Origin: Roseibium salinum
GTDB taxonomy: Bacteria; Pseudomonadota; Alphaproteobacteria; Rhizobiales; Stappiaceae
Direction: 5' to 3'
Length of the DNA stretch: 64,000 nucleotides
Assembly (NCBI RefSeq): GCF_026240905.1
Contig: NZ_JAPEVI010000003.1
Location: forward strand, 3,782,001 to 3,846,000
The notes beneath the pieces were generated by a model. That model made no database searches and had not been told where the DNA came from. It worked only from the letters and a program-made list of their open reading frames with translations. Shown here in pieces: positions 46,871-55,998 of this stretch (the stretch's first letter is position 1; each line of letters opens with the position of its first letter). The position numbers were made by a program, and so were the translations under genes.

Positions 46871-47839
46871 CTAAAGCTCGAACTCGGCGCGCATGGCGGC
46901 GTGAAACGAGCCGGCGAATTCGTTGCCGGCATCGAAGACCTCGTCGAGAAGGTTGGCGTTGTAGACCCTCACATCGGTGGTCCGGCCGGTCATTTCCGCG
47001 CTTGCGAGGATATGATCGAGGGCCTGGCCCCTGCCCTTGTGCAGGACTGTTTGCCGCTGGGTCCGCGGCAGGGCGGCGTCGAGCAGGTATAGCCTGCGCG
47101 AGACAAGGTCGGGCGCGCCGGTGTCGTCCGGGTCGGCCAGCAGCATGCGCAGGGTTCCGGTTTCGCTTGTCGCGTTGAAATCGCCTGCCAGAATGATCTG
47201 CGCCTGCTCATCGCCGTCAAACACTTCCTCGACCGCAAGGCGCAGCTCCAGGGCCTGGGCGGCCTGTTTCAGCACCGAGAGCTGATAACCTTCCGCCCAG
47301 GTTGCGACGCCTTTCCAGGTGCCGGCATCTGACTTGCCGCCGCGGATCGCAGCGGCAATCGGGGCGCGCAGGTGCACCACGAAGAGATGCAGCGGCCGCT
47401 CCGTGCCGATGTCGATCACCGCCGTCAGGATGGGTCTTTCGAACACCACCTTCTGCGGCTCGTCGTAGGGCGGCACCGCCGTTTTCGGGTTCCAGTAGGG
47501 GGGATGCGAGTGGGTCTGGAAGAGACTGCCGGAGGAGAGGACCGGGTAGCGGGACAGGACCACCAGGTTGTGCCTCTGGCCCGGTCCCTTGCCCGGGGCC
47601 CTTTCGCTGAATGCGCGGTGATAGTCGGCATAGGGGGTGCCGCGCAGCAATAAGTCGAGCGCCTTGAACTGCCTGTGCGGAGCGCCTTTGATCTTCTGTG
47701 CGTTTACCTCCTGAAGACAGAGAATATCGGCGTCGAGTTCCAGGATCTTCGGCCGCAACGCCTCCAGGCGCGGTTTCAGCTCGTCCGTCTCGAAACGGTT
47801 GGAGCCGAAGGATTCCAGGTTGAAGGTTGCAAGCTTCAT
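46871..47839 (-). CDS. Endonuclease/exonuclease/phosphatase family protein
   Basis: 322 aa. Starts MKLATFNLESFGSNRF, with the EEP motifs LQEVNAQ, VVHLRAPI, ILAGDFNA and the C-terminal ALDHILAS catalytic His region. Belongs to the Mg-dependent phosphodiesterase superfamily (sphingomyelinase/ExoIII fold). Without a signal peptide it is cytoplasmic; the substrate cannot be told. Divergent from YchJ-type gene. Confidence 0.9.
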   Translation of the reverse strand: MKLATFNLESFGSNRFETDELKPRLEALRPKILELDADILCLQEVNAQKIKGAPHRQFKALDLLLRGTPYADYHRAFSERAPGKGPGQRHNLVVLSRYPVLSSGSLFQTHSHPPYWNPKTAVPPYDEPQKVVFERPILTAVIDIGTERPLHLFVVHLRAPIAAAIRGGKSDAGTWKGVATWAEGYQLSVLKQAAQALELRLAVEEVFDGDEQAQIILAGDFNATSETGTLRMLLADPDDTGAPDLVSRRLYLLDAALPRTQRQTVLHKGRGQALDHILASAEMTGRTTDVRVYNANLLDEVFDAGNEFAGSFHAAMRAEFEL

Positions 47840-47934
47840 TGCAGGGGGCCCGTTGGCGGCGAATGTCCCGGCACCATAGCGGCGCGAAAGGCCAAGTGGT
47901 AGACAGCCGGGACGTTTGATTTGAGGAGATGAAG

Positions 47935-48333
47935 ATGGCGGCGGATCTTTGTTGCTGCGGCAGCGGCAGGACGTTCGACCAGTGCTGCGGTCCTTTTCTC
48001 GACGGACTGGCCGTGCCGGAAACGGCCGAGGCGCTGATGCGCTCGCGTTATTCCGCCTATGTCCGTCAGCGGATTTCCTATCTGAAAGACACGCTCTGGC
48101 CGAAACATCAGGACGGTTTCGACCCGGCGGCCACCGCCCGGTGGGCGGCGGAAAACCACTGGGCCGGCCTGACCGTGCTGAAAACCGAAAAGGGCGGTGA
48201 GGGCGAGCGGGAAGGGACGGTGCTGTTCGAGGCGAAGTATCTGTCCGGCGGCCGGCTGACCACGCACCGGGAGCTCAGCCGTTTCCGCAAAAAGGCCGGG
48301 CGCTGGTACTACGTCGAAGCGATCGAGGAATAG
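47935..48333 (+). CDS. YchJ family SEC-C motif protein
   Basis: 132 aa from ATG 47935, chosen because GAGGAG sits six bases upstream (the earlier ATG 47929 abuts GAGGAG too closely). SEC-C zinc motif CCCGSGRTFDQCC at the N-terminus, then the conserved ALMRSRYSAYVRQRISYL and C-terminal RFRKKAGRWYYVEA of the YchJ/UPF0225 group. Function unknown. Confidence 0.93.
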   Translation: MAADLCCCGSGRTFDQCCGPFLDGLAVPETAEALMRSRYSAYVRQRISYLKDTLWPKHQDGFDPAATARWAAENHWAGLTVLKTEKGGEGEREGTVLFEAKYLSGGRLTTHRELSRFRKKAGRWYYVEAIEE

Positions 48334-48663
48334 CGGAGCGAAAAGGGGGTGTCCGGCCCCTGCGGATGGCGGCGATAGCAGGGACCGGACCAAACTGCGG
48401 AGCGAAGGGAGGCAGCCCTCAACATCCGCAACAAGGGGACGACAACCGGCACATGGAACAGGCTTTCCGTTGTCGTCGGGAACGGGAACAAATTCGGTAT
48501 CGATGCGAATGTGTTCCCGTTATGTTCCTACTTGTGACCGAGACCGTGATTCCGGTCAAGCCCTAATTTGCGCGGGTGGCGCTGCGGAAGCGGGAGCACG
48601 GCGACGGAATATTAAGTCCCTCATGTCACAAATGCCGAGTGGTGTTCATAAAGGGGCCCGTTC
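48334..48663. other. Gene-free interval upstream of the flippase
   Basis: 330 bp. It carries the LexA-box-like site and hairpin at 48482-48527. Short frames on either strand (48366-48566, 48309-48491) have no family resemblance. Confidence 0.5.
48513..48527 (+). promoter_or_regulatory. LexA-box-like site (GTTC-N7-GTTC)
   Basis: GTTCCCGTTATGTTC fits the alphaproteobacterial SOS box GTTC-N7-GTTC. It is 137 bp before the flippase start. It is also the right arm of an inverted repeat with GAACGGGAACA at 48482-48492, so the match might reflect a hairpin rather than LexA. Confidence 0.45.
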
Positions 48664-50052
48664 GTGCGATTTTCCGCTGTTTCCCGCACAAGGCGTTTTC
48701 TCAGCCCGGCCCGGGTTCAGGCATTGGGCGCGCAGATCCTTGAGGAAGCGTCCGGCCGGATGGCCATCTCCACGTTCTTCGTCCGCATCGCGGGCGCGGC
48801 GCTTGCCTATCTGTCACAAATCGTCCTGGCGCGCCTCATGGGCGCGCATGACTACGGGATCTATTCGGTCGCCTGGACCGTGGTGATCGTTCTCGGCGCC
48901 ATGTCCTGTGGCGGCTTTTCGACGTCGGCCACCCGGTTCGTTCCTCAGTATCTGCAGGCCCGGGATTACGAACGGCTGCGCGGCTTCATGCGTGCGGCAC
49001 GCTGGACCGCGTTCCTGATCGGCGCGGCGGCAGCCGCGGCGGCGAGCGCGGTGATCTACCTGCTCGGACCGGTCATCGAGCCGTATTACGTTGCTCCCCT
49101 CCTGATCGCACTCCTCGCCCTGCCGTTCTTCGCCTTCGCCCTGATCCAGGACGGTATCGCCCGCAGCTACGACTGGTCTTCCCTTGCCATGCTGCCGACC
49201 TATATCTGGCGGCCGCTGGCGATCCTCGTCCTTCTGGTCGCGGTGGCGCTCGCAGGTGGCCAGACGGACGCGCGGACGACGGCGGCCGTGGCGGTCGCGG
49301 CCACCATGATCGTCGCGCTCTACCAGTATGTTCATCTGAGCAGGCGGCTGGCGCCGCAGATCCCCGCCGGGCCGTACCGGATCGAAATGACGTCGTGGCT
49401 GGCGGTTTCCATGCCGATGCTTCTGGTGGAAGGGTTCCTGCAGCTGATCACCAGCGCGGACGTCATCATGGTCAGCTTTTTCCGGAACCCGGATGAGGTC
49501 GCGGTCTATTTCGCCGCCTCCAAGACGCTGGCGCTCGTCCACTTCGTCTATTTTGCCGTTCGGGCCGCTTCGGCCCACCGGATCTCAAGCTTCACCCACA
49601 GCCGGGATGAAGCCGGACTTGCCGATTACATGCGCCGGATGACCCATTGGACGTTCTGGCCGTCGCTTCTGGCCGGGGCGGGCCTGTTGGTGATCGCACC
49701 CTTGCTGCTGAGGCTCTTCGGGAGCGGATTTGAAAGCGGCTACGTGCTGATCGCCCTGCTGATGATCGGCGTTCTCGCCCGGGCCTCGGTCGGACCGGCC
49801 GATGCGCTCTTGTCCATGACGGGACACCAGAATGCCTGTGCGGGCATTTATGCCACGACATTCATGCTGAATGTCGCCTTCAATCTCATCCTGATCCCGC
49901 TGCTGGGCCTCGCCGGAGCAGCCATTGCCACGAGCTGCGCCATCCTGTTCGAGGCAACGGCGCTCGCCCTTGTCGCGAAACAGAAGCTCAATATCACCAC
50001 GTTCGTTCTGCCATTGCTTCTTGCACGGAAGGACCGGCCGGTTGATCAGTGA
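48664..50052 (+). CDS. Polysaccharide flippase (Wzx/MATE-like)
   Basis: 462 aa from GTG 48664; the ATG at 48760 is a possible later start. Twelve to fourteen membrane spans; GAALAYLSQIVLARLMGAHD and GIYSVAWTVV are the typical first span of oligosaccharide flippases (MOP superfamily). Overlaps the next gene (TTG 50042), so they form a pair likely to export or modify a surface glycan. Confidence 0.88.
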   Translation: MRFSAVSRTRRFLSPARVQALGAQILEEASGRMAISTFFVRIAGAALAYLSQIVLARLMGAHDYGIYSVAWTVVIVLGAMSCGGFSTSATRFVPQYLQARDYERLRGFMRAARWTAFLIGAAAAAAASAVIYLLGPVIEPYYVAPLLIALLALPFFAFALIQDGIARSYDWSSLAMLPTYIWRPLAILVLLVAVALAGGQTDARTTAAVAVAATMIVALYQYVHLSRRLAPQIPAGPYRIEMTSWLAVSMPMLLVEGFLQLITSADVIMVSFFRNPDEVAVYFAASKTLALVHFVYFAVRAASAHRISSFTHSRDEAGLADYMRRMTHWTFWPSLLAGAGLLVIAPLLLRLFGSGFESGYVLIALLMIGVLARASVGPADALLSMTGHQNACAGIYATTFMLNVAFNLILIPLLGLAGAAIATSCAILFEATALALVAKQKLNITTFVLPLLLARKDRPVDQ

Positions 50053-51169
50053 GAACGTCTCCTCCCGCCTGGAGTTTGCCGACCTCGACCCGCTGGGCGA
50101 TCTGCCTGCCGCAGGCGACTGGCAGCAATTGTGCGACGGCGCTCTCGACCCCAATCCCTTTTTCGGCCCGGCTTTTCTGCGCCCTTATGTGAAGAACATG
50201 GCCGGAGCGGCTGTCCGCCTCGCAGTGGTACGGGAGCGGGACACAGGAACCTGGCTGATGGCAGCGCCGGTGGCGAGGCGTCGCATCGGCCTCGCCGTGC
50301 CGGTTGCGACCCTCTGGGCAACCGATTATTCCCCGCTCGGCACACCGCTGATGCATCCGGGCACGGATGCGGAGGTCGTGCGCTGCTTTTTTGACGGCGC
50401 GGCCGGCCCCGGCGGGCTGCTTGCCATTCCCTATTTGCCGCTGGCCTCGCAGACGGCGAGCCGGCTCACCGGCGCCGATATCGGGCCGCTTGCCATTGCG
50501 GCCCGGGAGAAGCGTGCCGGTCACGATGCCGGCGCTGCGGGTGAGGCGCAACTCGAGGCTGCCTTCAGCGGCAAGCGGCGCAAGGAAATGCGCCGCCTTC
50601 TCCGCCGCCTGGATGAAGATGGCGCGAGCCGGTTCGAGAGCCTCACGGAGTCCGATGCATCCCGCGGTTTTGAGGAATTTCTGGCCCTGGAAGCCTCCGG
50701 GTGGAAGGGCCGGTCGGGCACGGCGCTGATCAGCAAGCCGCAAACGGCGGCTTTTTCCCTCGAGGCGATCGCCGGTCTCGCCCGTCTTGGCCGTGTGCGT
50801 ATCGATCAGTTCTGGTCCGGTGACAGGCTCATCGCCTCGCTTGTGCTGATAGAGGCGGGCGGGCAGGTGTTCTCCTGGAAGATCGCCTTCGACGAGGCTT
50901 ACGGGCGCTATTCGCCCGGCGCGCAGATCGCGCTCTACACCTTCCGGCAGAACCTGGCGCTGCCCGGCTTCATGGGCGCCGATTCCCTCGCCGTTCCGGG
51001 CCATTCGATGATCGAACCGCTGTGGCGCGGACGGTTGGAGACCGGCACGATGGTCCTTGCCCAAGGCGCCGCCGGCAGCCTGAAGCTGCGTCTGGCGACC
51101 GCGGATCTTGCCGCCGAACAGGCCCTGCGGCGGCTGGCCCGCTCGGTAAGGCAAAGGCTCAAGAGGTAG
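50042..51169 (+). CDS. GNAT-like (BioF2/CelD type) acetyltransferase
   Basis: 375 aa from TTG 50042 (AAGGA upstream). Contains the BioF2-like N-acyltransferase layout: ALDPNPFFGPAFLRPYV, a positively charged block SGKRRKEMRRLLRRLDEDG near residue 185, FEEFLALEASGWKGRSGTA and the late SWKIAFDEAYGRYSPGA. Such proteins (CelD/BcsL, FemAB-like) modify polysaccharides or peptidoglycan precursors, fitting the adjacent flippase. Ends overlap the acyl-CoA synthetase gene by 11 bp on the opposite strand. Confidence 0.82.
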   Translation: MISENVSSRLEFADLDPLGDLPAAGDWQQLCDGALDPNPFFGPAFLRPYVKNMAGAAVRLAVVRERDTGTWLMAAPVARRRIGLAVPVATLWATDYSPLGTPLMHPGTDAEVVRCFFDGAAGPGGLLAIPYLPLASQTASRLTGADIGPLAIAAREKRAGHDAGAAGEAQLEAAFSGKRRKEMRRLLRRLDEDGASRFESLTESDASRGFEEFLALEASGWKGRSGTALISKPQTAAFSLEAIAGLARLGRVRIDQFWSGDRLIASLVLIEAGGQVFSWKIAFDEAYGRYSPGAQIALYTFRQNLALPGFMGADSLAVPGHSMIEPLWRGRLETGTMVLAQGAAGSLKLRLATADLAAEQALRRLARSVRQRLKR

Positions 51170-52805
51170 AGCCGCGCGAGGCTTCTTCGCGCGCCAGCTC
51201 GCGCAGTTTACGGCGGATGACCTTGCCGGTCGTGGTCATGGGCAGCGACTCCACGAACTCGATCTCGCGCGGGTATTCGTGTGCCGACAGGCGCTCGCGG
51301 ACAAAGGTTCGTATGTCGTCTTCCAGCGCCTTGCCGGGCTCCTGCCCGGACTTCAGGACCACATAGGCCTTGACGACTTCCGTGCGCAGCGGGTCGGGTT
51401 TGCCGACGGCCGCTGACAGGGCCACGGCGGGGTGCCTGATCAGGCAATCCTCGATTTCGCCCGGACCGATGCGGTAGCTGGCGGAGGTAATGATGTCGTC
51501 GTCGCGGCCGATGAAATGGATATAGCCGTCCTCGTCGATCACGCCCTGGTCGCCGGTGACCATCCATTCGCCGATGAATTTTTCTTCTGTCGCCTCCGGC
51601 TTGTTCCAGTACCTCAGGAACATGACCGGATCGGGCCGGCGGATGGCGATCTGCCCGAGCGATTCCGCAGGCAGGGGATTGCCGGCAGCGTCGATGATGG
51701 CGACCTCATGACCGGGAATGGCCTTGCCGATGGCGCCGGACCGGGTGACGCCGATTTCCGCGGCTGAGCCGAGGACGGCGTTGCATTCGGTCTGGCCGTA
51801 GAACTCGTTCACCGGAAAGCCGAACTCGTCGGCGAACCAGTCATAGGTTTCGCGCCCGAGGGATTCGCCCGCCGAACCGACGCTGCGCCAGTTGAGCCTG
51901 AACCGCTTGCCCGGCCGCTCGACCGCCCGCAGCATCTTGAGGGCGGTCGGCGGAATAAAGGCGTTGCGGATCTCCTGGCGCTCCAGCAGATGAAAGGCGA
52001 ATTCCGGGTCGAATTTCCTGAAGGCATGGGAGACCACGGGGACGCCGAGCGCGAGCGCGGGAAACAGCGCGTTCAAGAGCCCGCCCGCCCAGGCCCAGTC
52101 GGCCGGCGTCCACAGCATGTCGCCGTCCCGGCCGAGAAAATTCTGCGACAGCGAAATGCCCGGCATGTGACCGGGCAGGACCCGGTGCCCGTGCAGGACA
52201 CCCTTGGGCTGGCCGGTCGTTCCGGACGTGTAGATCATCAGGGCCGGATCGTCCGGCGACGTCTTCAGCGTCTCGAAACGGCCCGAGGCTCCGGACAAGA
52301 GCCTGTCAAAGGATTCCGTCCCGGTTTCCGGGCCGTCGACCGAGATCAGCAATTCCAGATCGGCAAGGTCGTTACGGATCTCCGCGAGTTTCGAAAGGCC
52401 TGCCGTATCCGTCACAAGAACCCTGGCTCCCGAATCCGACAGCCGGTAGCGCAGGGCGTCCAGGCCGAAAAGCGCCGCGAGCGGCACGGCGACGGCGCCC
52501 ATCTTGTAGGCGCCGAGATGGGCGATCGCCGTCTGCGGGATCTGCGGCAGCAGCAGGGCGACCCTGTCGCCTTGCTGCACGCCCTTGGCGCACAGGACGT
52601 TGGCGAACCGGTTGGCGGCGTCGTTGAGGGCCTTGTGGCTCCAGTCCCGATGGGACCCGTCGGCCAGCACATGCCGGATGGCAAGGCGGTCCGGATCCTG
52701 GACCGCCCACCGGTCGCTGACCGCGCCTGCCATGTTGTAGATATTCGGCACGGACCACTCGAAGCGGGCTTTCAGCGTGTCATAGTCGCTGGCAGGGTGC
52801 AGCAT
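51159..52805 (-). CDS. AMP-dependent acyl-CoA synthetase
   Basis: 548 aa adenylate-forming enzyme. ATP motif YTSGTTGQPKG, NEFYGQTECN-type A5 motif, GDQGVIDEDGYIHFIGRDDD (A7/A8 region) and the catalytic Lys in TTTGKVIRRKL. The overall pattern and N-terminus (FEWSVPNIYNMAGAV) resemble acetyl/medium-chain acyl-CoA synthetases of the ACSM type. Substrate not certain. Monocistronic, facing xerD. Confidence 0.92.
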   Translation of the reverse strand: MLHPASDYDTLKARFEWSVPNIYNMAGAVSDRWAVQDPDRLAIRHVLADGSHRDWSHKALNDAANRFANVLCAKGVQQGDRVALLLPQIPQTAIAHLGAYKMGAVAVPLAALFGLDALRYRLSDSGARVLVTDTAGLSKLAEIRNDLADLELLISVDGPETGTESFDRLLSGASGRFETLKTSPDDPALMIYTSGTTGQPKGVLHGHRVLPGHMPGISLSQNFLGRDGDMLWTPADWAWAGGLLNALFPALALGVPVVSHAFRKFDPEFAFHLLERQEIRNAFIPPTALKMLRAVERPGKRFRLNWRSVGSAGESLGRETYDWFADEFGFPVNEFYGQTECNAVLGSAAEIGVTRSGAIGKAIPGHEVAIIDAAGNPLPAESLGQIAIRRPDPVMFLRYWNKPEATEEKFIGEWMVTGDQGVIDEDGYIHFIGRDDDIITSASYRIGPGEIEDCLIRHPAVALSAAVGKPDPLRTEVVKAYVVLKSGQEPGKALEDDIRTFVRERLSAHEYPREIEFVESLPMTTTGKVIRRKLRELAREEASRGSTS

Positions 52806-52883
52806 AGGGACGGTTCCGGTGCGAAAAATTTAGGCAGCGGAGTTTAGGGTGTGAATTGCTGCAGCGCAATAGAGCCCCGGATT

Positions 52884-53805
52884 TCATCTCTTGGCGAGCG
52901 GATGCGCCGTTTCCACCAGTTCGCGCAGGCGTTCGTCCAGAACGTGGGTATAGATCTGCGTGGTGGAAATGTCGGCATGGCCGAGCAGTTGCTGGACCAC
53001 GCGCAGGTCGGCACCGTTCTGCAGAAGGTGAGAGGCAAAGGCGTGACGCAGGACGTGCGGCGAAACCTTCGAGGCGTCGAGGCCGGCGGATATGGCCAGG
53101 TCTTTCAGGTCGCGCGCAAAATGCTGTCGGGTCAGATGGCCGCTGTCGCCACGGGACGGGAAAAGCCAGGGGCTTTTTCATAAGCGCCTTCCGCGGCGCG
53201 CAGGCCGACATAGTCCTTCATGGCCGCCTGCGCGGCCCGGGAGAGCGGCACCAGGCGCTCCTTGCCGCCCTTACCCTTGATCTCGATGAGCCGGGCATCG
53301 CGCAACGCCGCCGTGACCGGAAGGGCGACGAGTTCGGAAACGCGCAGGCCGGTGGCATAGAGCACCTCGATCAGCGTGTACATGCGCTGGGCACGCAGCC
53401 GGGCCGCGGCACTCTTTTGCGGTTTTTCGCTCTCGGCCCGCGCCGTTTCGATCAGCGTGTCGACCTCTTCGATCGACAGCACCTTGGGCAGGCTGCCGCT
53501 TTTTTCGGCGCCGAGAGGGTGCGGGTCGGGTCGTCCTCCCGGCTGCCTTCGGCATAAAGAAACTTGTAGAACTGCTTCAGGGCGGAGAGGCGCCTGGCCT
53601 GCGAGCTTTTCGCAAAGCCGCGCCGCGTCAGGTCGCCCATATAGGCGGAGATGTCTTCCGGCTGGGCGGCGGCCAGCGTCTTGCGTCCCAGAAAACCGGC
53701 AAAGTCCTCCAGGTCCCGCCGGTAGCCGGCAAGCGTGTTGTCGGCCGCGCCGCGTTCCGCCGCGAGCATTTCCAGGAAATTCTCCAGGTCGAAGCCAGTT
53801 GCCAT
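52884..53805 (-). CDS. xerD: Tyrosine recombinase XerD, two frameshifts
   Basis: About 307 aa when repaired. N-terminal SAM-like core-binding domain ([20 protein letters not shown]), then breaks at T6 53500-53505 (one T short; restores [13 protein letters not shown]) and at G4 53169-53172 (one G short; restores [15 protein letters not shown]). Catalytic residues appear as [12 protein letters not shown] (Arg), [11 protein letters not shown] (Lys), [12 protein letters not shown] (His/Arg), [15 protein letters not shown] (His/Tyr). With XerC it resolves chromosome dimers at dif. Ends HPLAKR at 52884. Both breaks look like sequence errors. Confidence 0.9.
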
Positions 53806-53948
53806 CAGCGGCCGAACCCGTCCTTCTTCACCCGCACCGTGATCTCCCGTTCACGCGGGTCGACAAAATTCGCCAGAGCGTAGATCGCGCCGTAGCCGAG
53901 AGCGCCCAGCAACAAAAGCACAAGCAGCAGGCGGGTCAGGGTCGGCAC
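53805..53948 (-). CDS. Conserved small membrane protein ahead of xerD
   Basis: 47 aa from GTG 53948 (GGAG seven bases upstream), ending with TGA that overlaps the xerD ATG (TGATG). One N-terminal span ([20 protein letters not shown]) and a short periplasmic tail [19 protein letters not shown]. The same kind of small frame precedes xerD in other Rhizobiales, where I recall it being mis-named histidine kinase. Translational coupling supports it as a real gene. Function unknown. Confidence 0.75.
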   Translation of the reverse strand: MPTLTRLLLVLLLLGALGYGAIYALANFVDPREREITVRVKKDGFGR

Positions 53949-53964
53949 GTCGGGTCTCCAGACT

Positions 53965-54062
53965 AGATCAACCTGCATTCAGGTTAAGCTTCCTGAAGGC
54001 AGAAAGTTGATCGCTCAAAGTTCCGGAGCATCTTGCGTTGATCCGAACGCAAGATGCTCCGG
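53965..54062. repeat. Two-hairpin dispersed intergenic element, copy B
   Basis: First pair: GATCAACCTGCATTCAGG with CCTGAAGGCAGAAAGTTGATC. Second hairpin 54023-54062: CCGGAGCATCTTGCGTT, loop GATCCG, exact complement. It lies between the divergent xerD and aroK genes. Same architecture as copies at 23412 and 63935. Confidence 0.82.
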
Positions 54063-54187
54063 CGAGATCGGATGTTGGATTGTTCCAGCAAGCGCGGGGC
54101 GGGCGCAAGGCTGGGGCAGCTGATATTCAAGCAGTCCCGGCATGACTTCCCCCGTGTCTTTTTCGACGAATATGCTAAAACGCCGCC

Positions 54188-54832
54188 ATGAAGGACTACG
54201 ACAAGATGCGGCGCCCGGATGCAGGCGACGCGGACATGACAGCGAAAACCGTCGACCTGGGCCGCCTGGTGGAAGTCCTCGGGAGCCGGTCGATCGTGCT
54301 CGTCGGCATCATGGGTTGCGGCAAGTCGACGGTCGGAAAACGCCTCGCGCATCGGCTCGGCCTTGAGTTCGTCGATGCGGATTCGGAAATCGAACGGGCC
54401 GCCAACATGACGGTATCCGAGATTTTCGCGGAGCACGGCGAACGCTATTTCCGCAGCGGCGAGGAGCGGGTGATTGCCAGGCTGTTGCGGGAAGGGCCCC
54501 AGGTTCTGGCCACCGGCGGCGGTGCTTTCATGAGTGCGGCAACCCGCGAGGAAATTGCCGAACACGGTGTGTCCATATGGCTGAAGGTGGATTTCGACAC
54601 CGTCATGGCCAGGGTGCGCCGGCGCGCGACCCGTCCGCTCCTGCAAAATCCCGATCCCGAAGGCACGATGCGCAATCTTCTGTCGGAGCGTGAACCGGTC
54701 TATGCCAGAGCGTCCCTGACGGTGACATCGCGGGACGTTCCGCATGAAGCGGTGGTGAACCAGATCATCGATGCGCTGGCGGACCACCTGTTCCAGGGCG
54801 AGGACGGCAACGTCCCGCAGAGTTCAACATGA
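54188..54832 (+). CDS. aroK: Shikimate kinase
   Basis: 214 aa; ATG 54188 or ATG 54236 (MTAKTVDLGR), the later giving the usual length. P-loop GIMGCGKSTVGKRLA, shikimate-binding DADSEIE and GGGAFMS, and the LID with RRATRPLL. Fifth step of the shikimate pathway. ATGA overlap with aroB. Confidence 0.95.
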   Translation: MKDYDKMRRPDAGDADMTAKTVDLGRLVEVLGSRSIVLVGIMGCGKSTVGKRLAHRLGLEFVDADSEIERAANMTVSEIFAEHGERYFRSGEERVIARLLREGPQVLATGGGAFMSAATREEIAEHGVSIWLKVDFDTVMARVRRRATRPLLQNPDPEGTMRNLLSEREPVYARASLTVTSRDVPHEAVVNQIIDALADHLFQGEDGNVPQSST

Positions 54833-55998
54833 CATTCGAAGCGTGCAACATGGCAGAGACGGCAGTGGCGGAAAACGGATCCGGAGGGGACGCGAATGTG
54901 GTCCGGGTGGACCTGGGCACGCGCGGTTACGACATCAGGATCGGGCGCGGTCTGCTGGCGAGCGCGGGGGCGGAGATTGCCGCCGTGCTGCCCGGAGCGC
55001 GTCTGGCAGTCGTTGCCGACGAGACCGTCGCACGCCTGCATCTGAAGGCCTTTTCGCAAAGCCTGACGGCGGCGGGGCTGGACCATAGGGCAATTACGGT
55101 TCCCGCCGGAGAAAGCACCAAGTGTTTCCGGGAATTCGAGCGGCTGTGCGATGAAATCCTCGCCGCCCGCCTGGAGCGCGGCGATGCGGTCGTCGCGCTT
55201 GGCGGCGGAGTGGTCGGCGACCTGACCGGCTTTGCCGCTTCGGCCGTGCGCCGGGGCATGGCCTTCATCCAGGTGCCGACGACATTGCTGGCCCAGGTGG
55301 ACAGCTCCGTCGGCGGCAAGACCGGCATCAATTCCAGGCACGGCAAGAACCTGATCGGCGCGTTTCACCAGCCCGTCCTCGTGCTGGCCGATACGGCCGT
55401 TCTGGACACGCTTGCCCCGCGCGATTTCCGTTCCGGCTACGCGGAAGTCGCCAAATACGGGCTTCTGGGCGATGCGGAGTTCTTCGCCTGGCTTGAAGAC
55501 AACTGGCAGGCGGTTTTCGCGGGCGGGCCGGAACGGGACGAGGCCGTGGCCCGCTCCTGTCAGGCAAAGGCCGAGGTGGTCGCCGCGGACGAACTGGAAT
55601 CGGGCCGGCGGGCACTGCTCAACCTGGGCCACACTTTCGGTCACGCTCTGGAAGCGGCCGTGTCCTACGAGACGGAGCGTCTGGTCCACGGCGAAGGTGT
55701 CGCCATCGGCATGATGCTCGCCCATGAGTTTTCCGAGCGGCTCGGCCTTACCGGCGAAGACACGGTCTTGCGCGTTCGCAGGCACCTGACGGATGTCGGC
55801 CTGCCGGTTCGTGTGCGGGATATTCCCGGGCAACTGCCGCCGGCAGAGACGTTCCTGGACATCATTGCGCAGGACAAGAAGGTGAGCCGCGGCGCTCTGA
55901 CATTCATTCTCACCCGGGGGATCGGTGAGGCTTTCGTCGAGAAAGGCGTCGATCCGGCTCTCGTTGCAGACTTCCTGAAGGAGAAACTTGAGGCATGA
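54829..55998 (+). CDS. aroB: 3-Dehydroquinate synthase
   Basis: 389 aa. NAD-dependent enzyme forming 3-dehydroquinate. GGGVVGDLTGFAASAVRRG, QVPTTLLAQVDSSVGGKTGI and the metal histidines in LNLGHTFGHALE and HGEGVAIGM are all intact. The N-terminus is about 20 residues longer than usual before VVRVDLGTRGYDI. Couples to aroK and to the CorC gene by ATGA. Confidence 0.97.
   Translation: MTFEACNMAETAVAENGSGGDANVVRVDLGTRGYDIRIGRGLLASAGAEIAAVLPGARLAVVADETVARLHLKAFSQSLTAAGLDHRAITVPAGESTKCFREFERLCDEILAARLERGDAVVALGGGVVGDLTGFAASAVRRGMAFIQVPTTLLAQVDSSVGGKTGINSRHGKNLIGAFHQPVLVLADTAVLDTLAPRDFRSGYAEVAKYGLLGDAEFFAWLEDNWQAVFAGGPERDEAVARSCQAKAEVVAADELESGRRALLNLGHTFGHALEAAVSYETERLVHGEGVAIGMMLAHEFSERLGLTGEDTVLRVRRHLTDVGLPVRVRDIPGQLPPAETFLDIIAQDKKVSRGALTFILTRGIGEAFVEKGVDPALVADFLKEKLEA

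Noticed and set aside
48309-48491. Possible SOS-regulated 60-aa gene on the minus strand next to the LexA-like box
   Set aside because: It overlaps the end of the YchJ gene, has no ribosome-binding site or family resemblance; the spacing to the box is suggestive but not enough.
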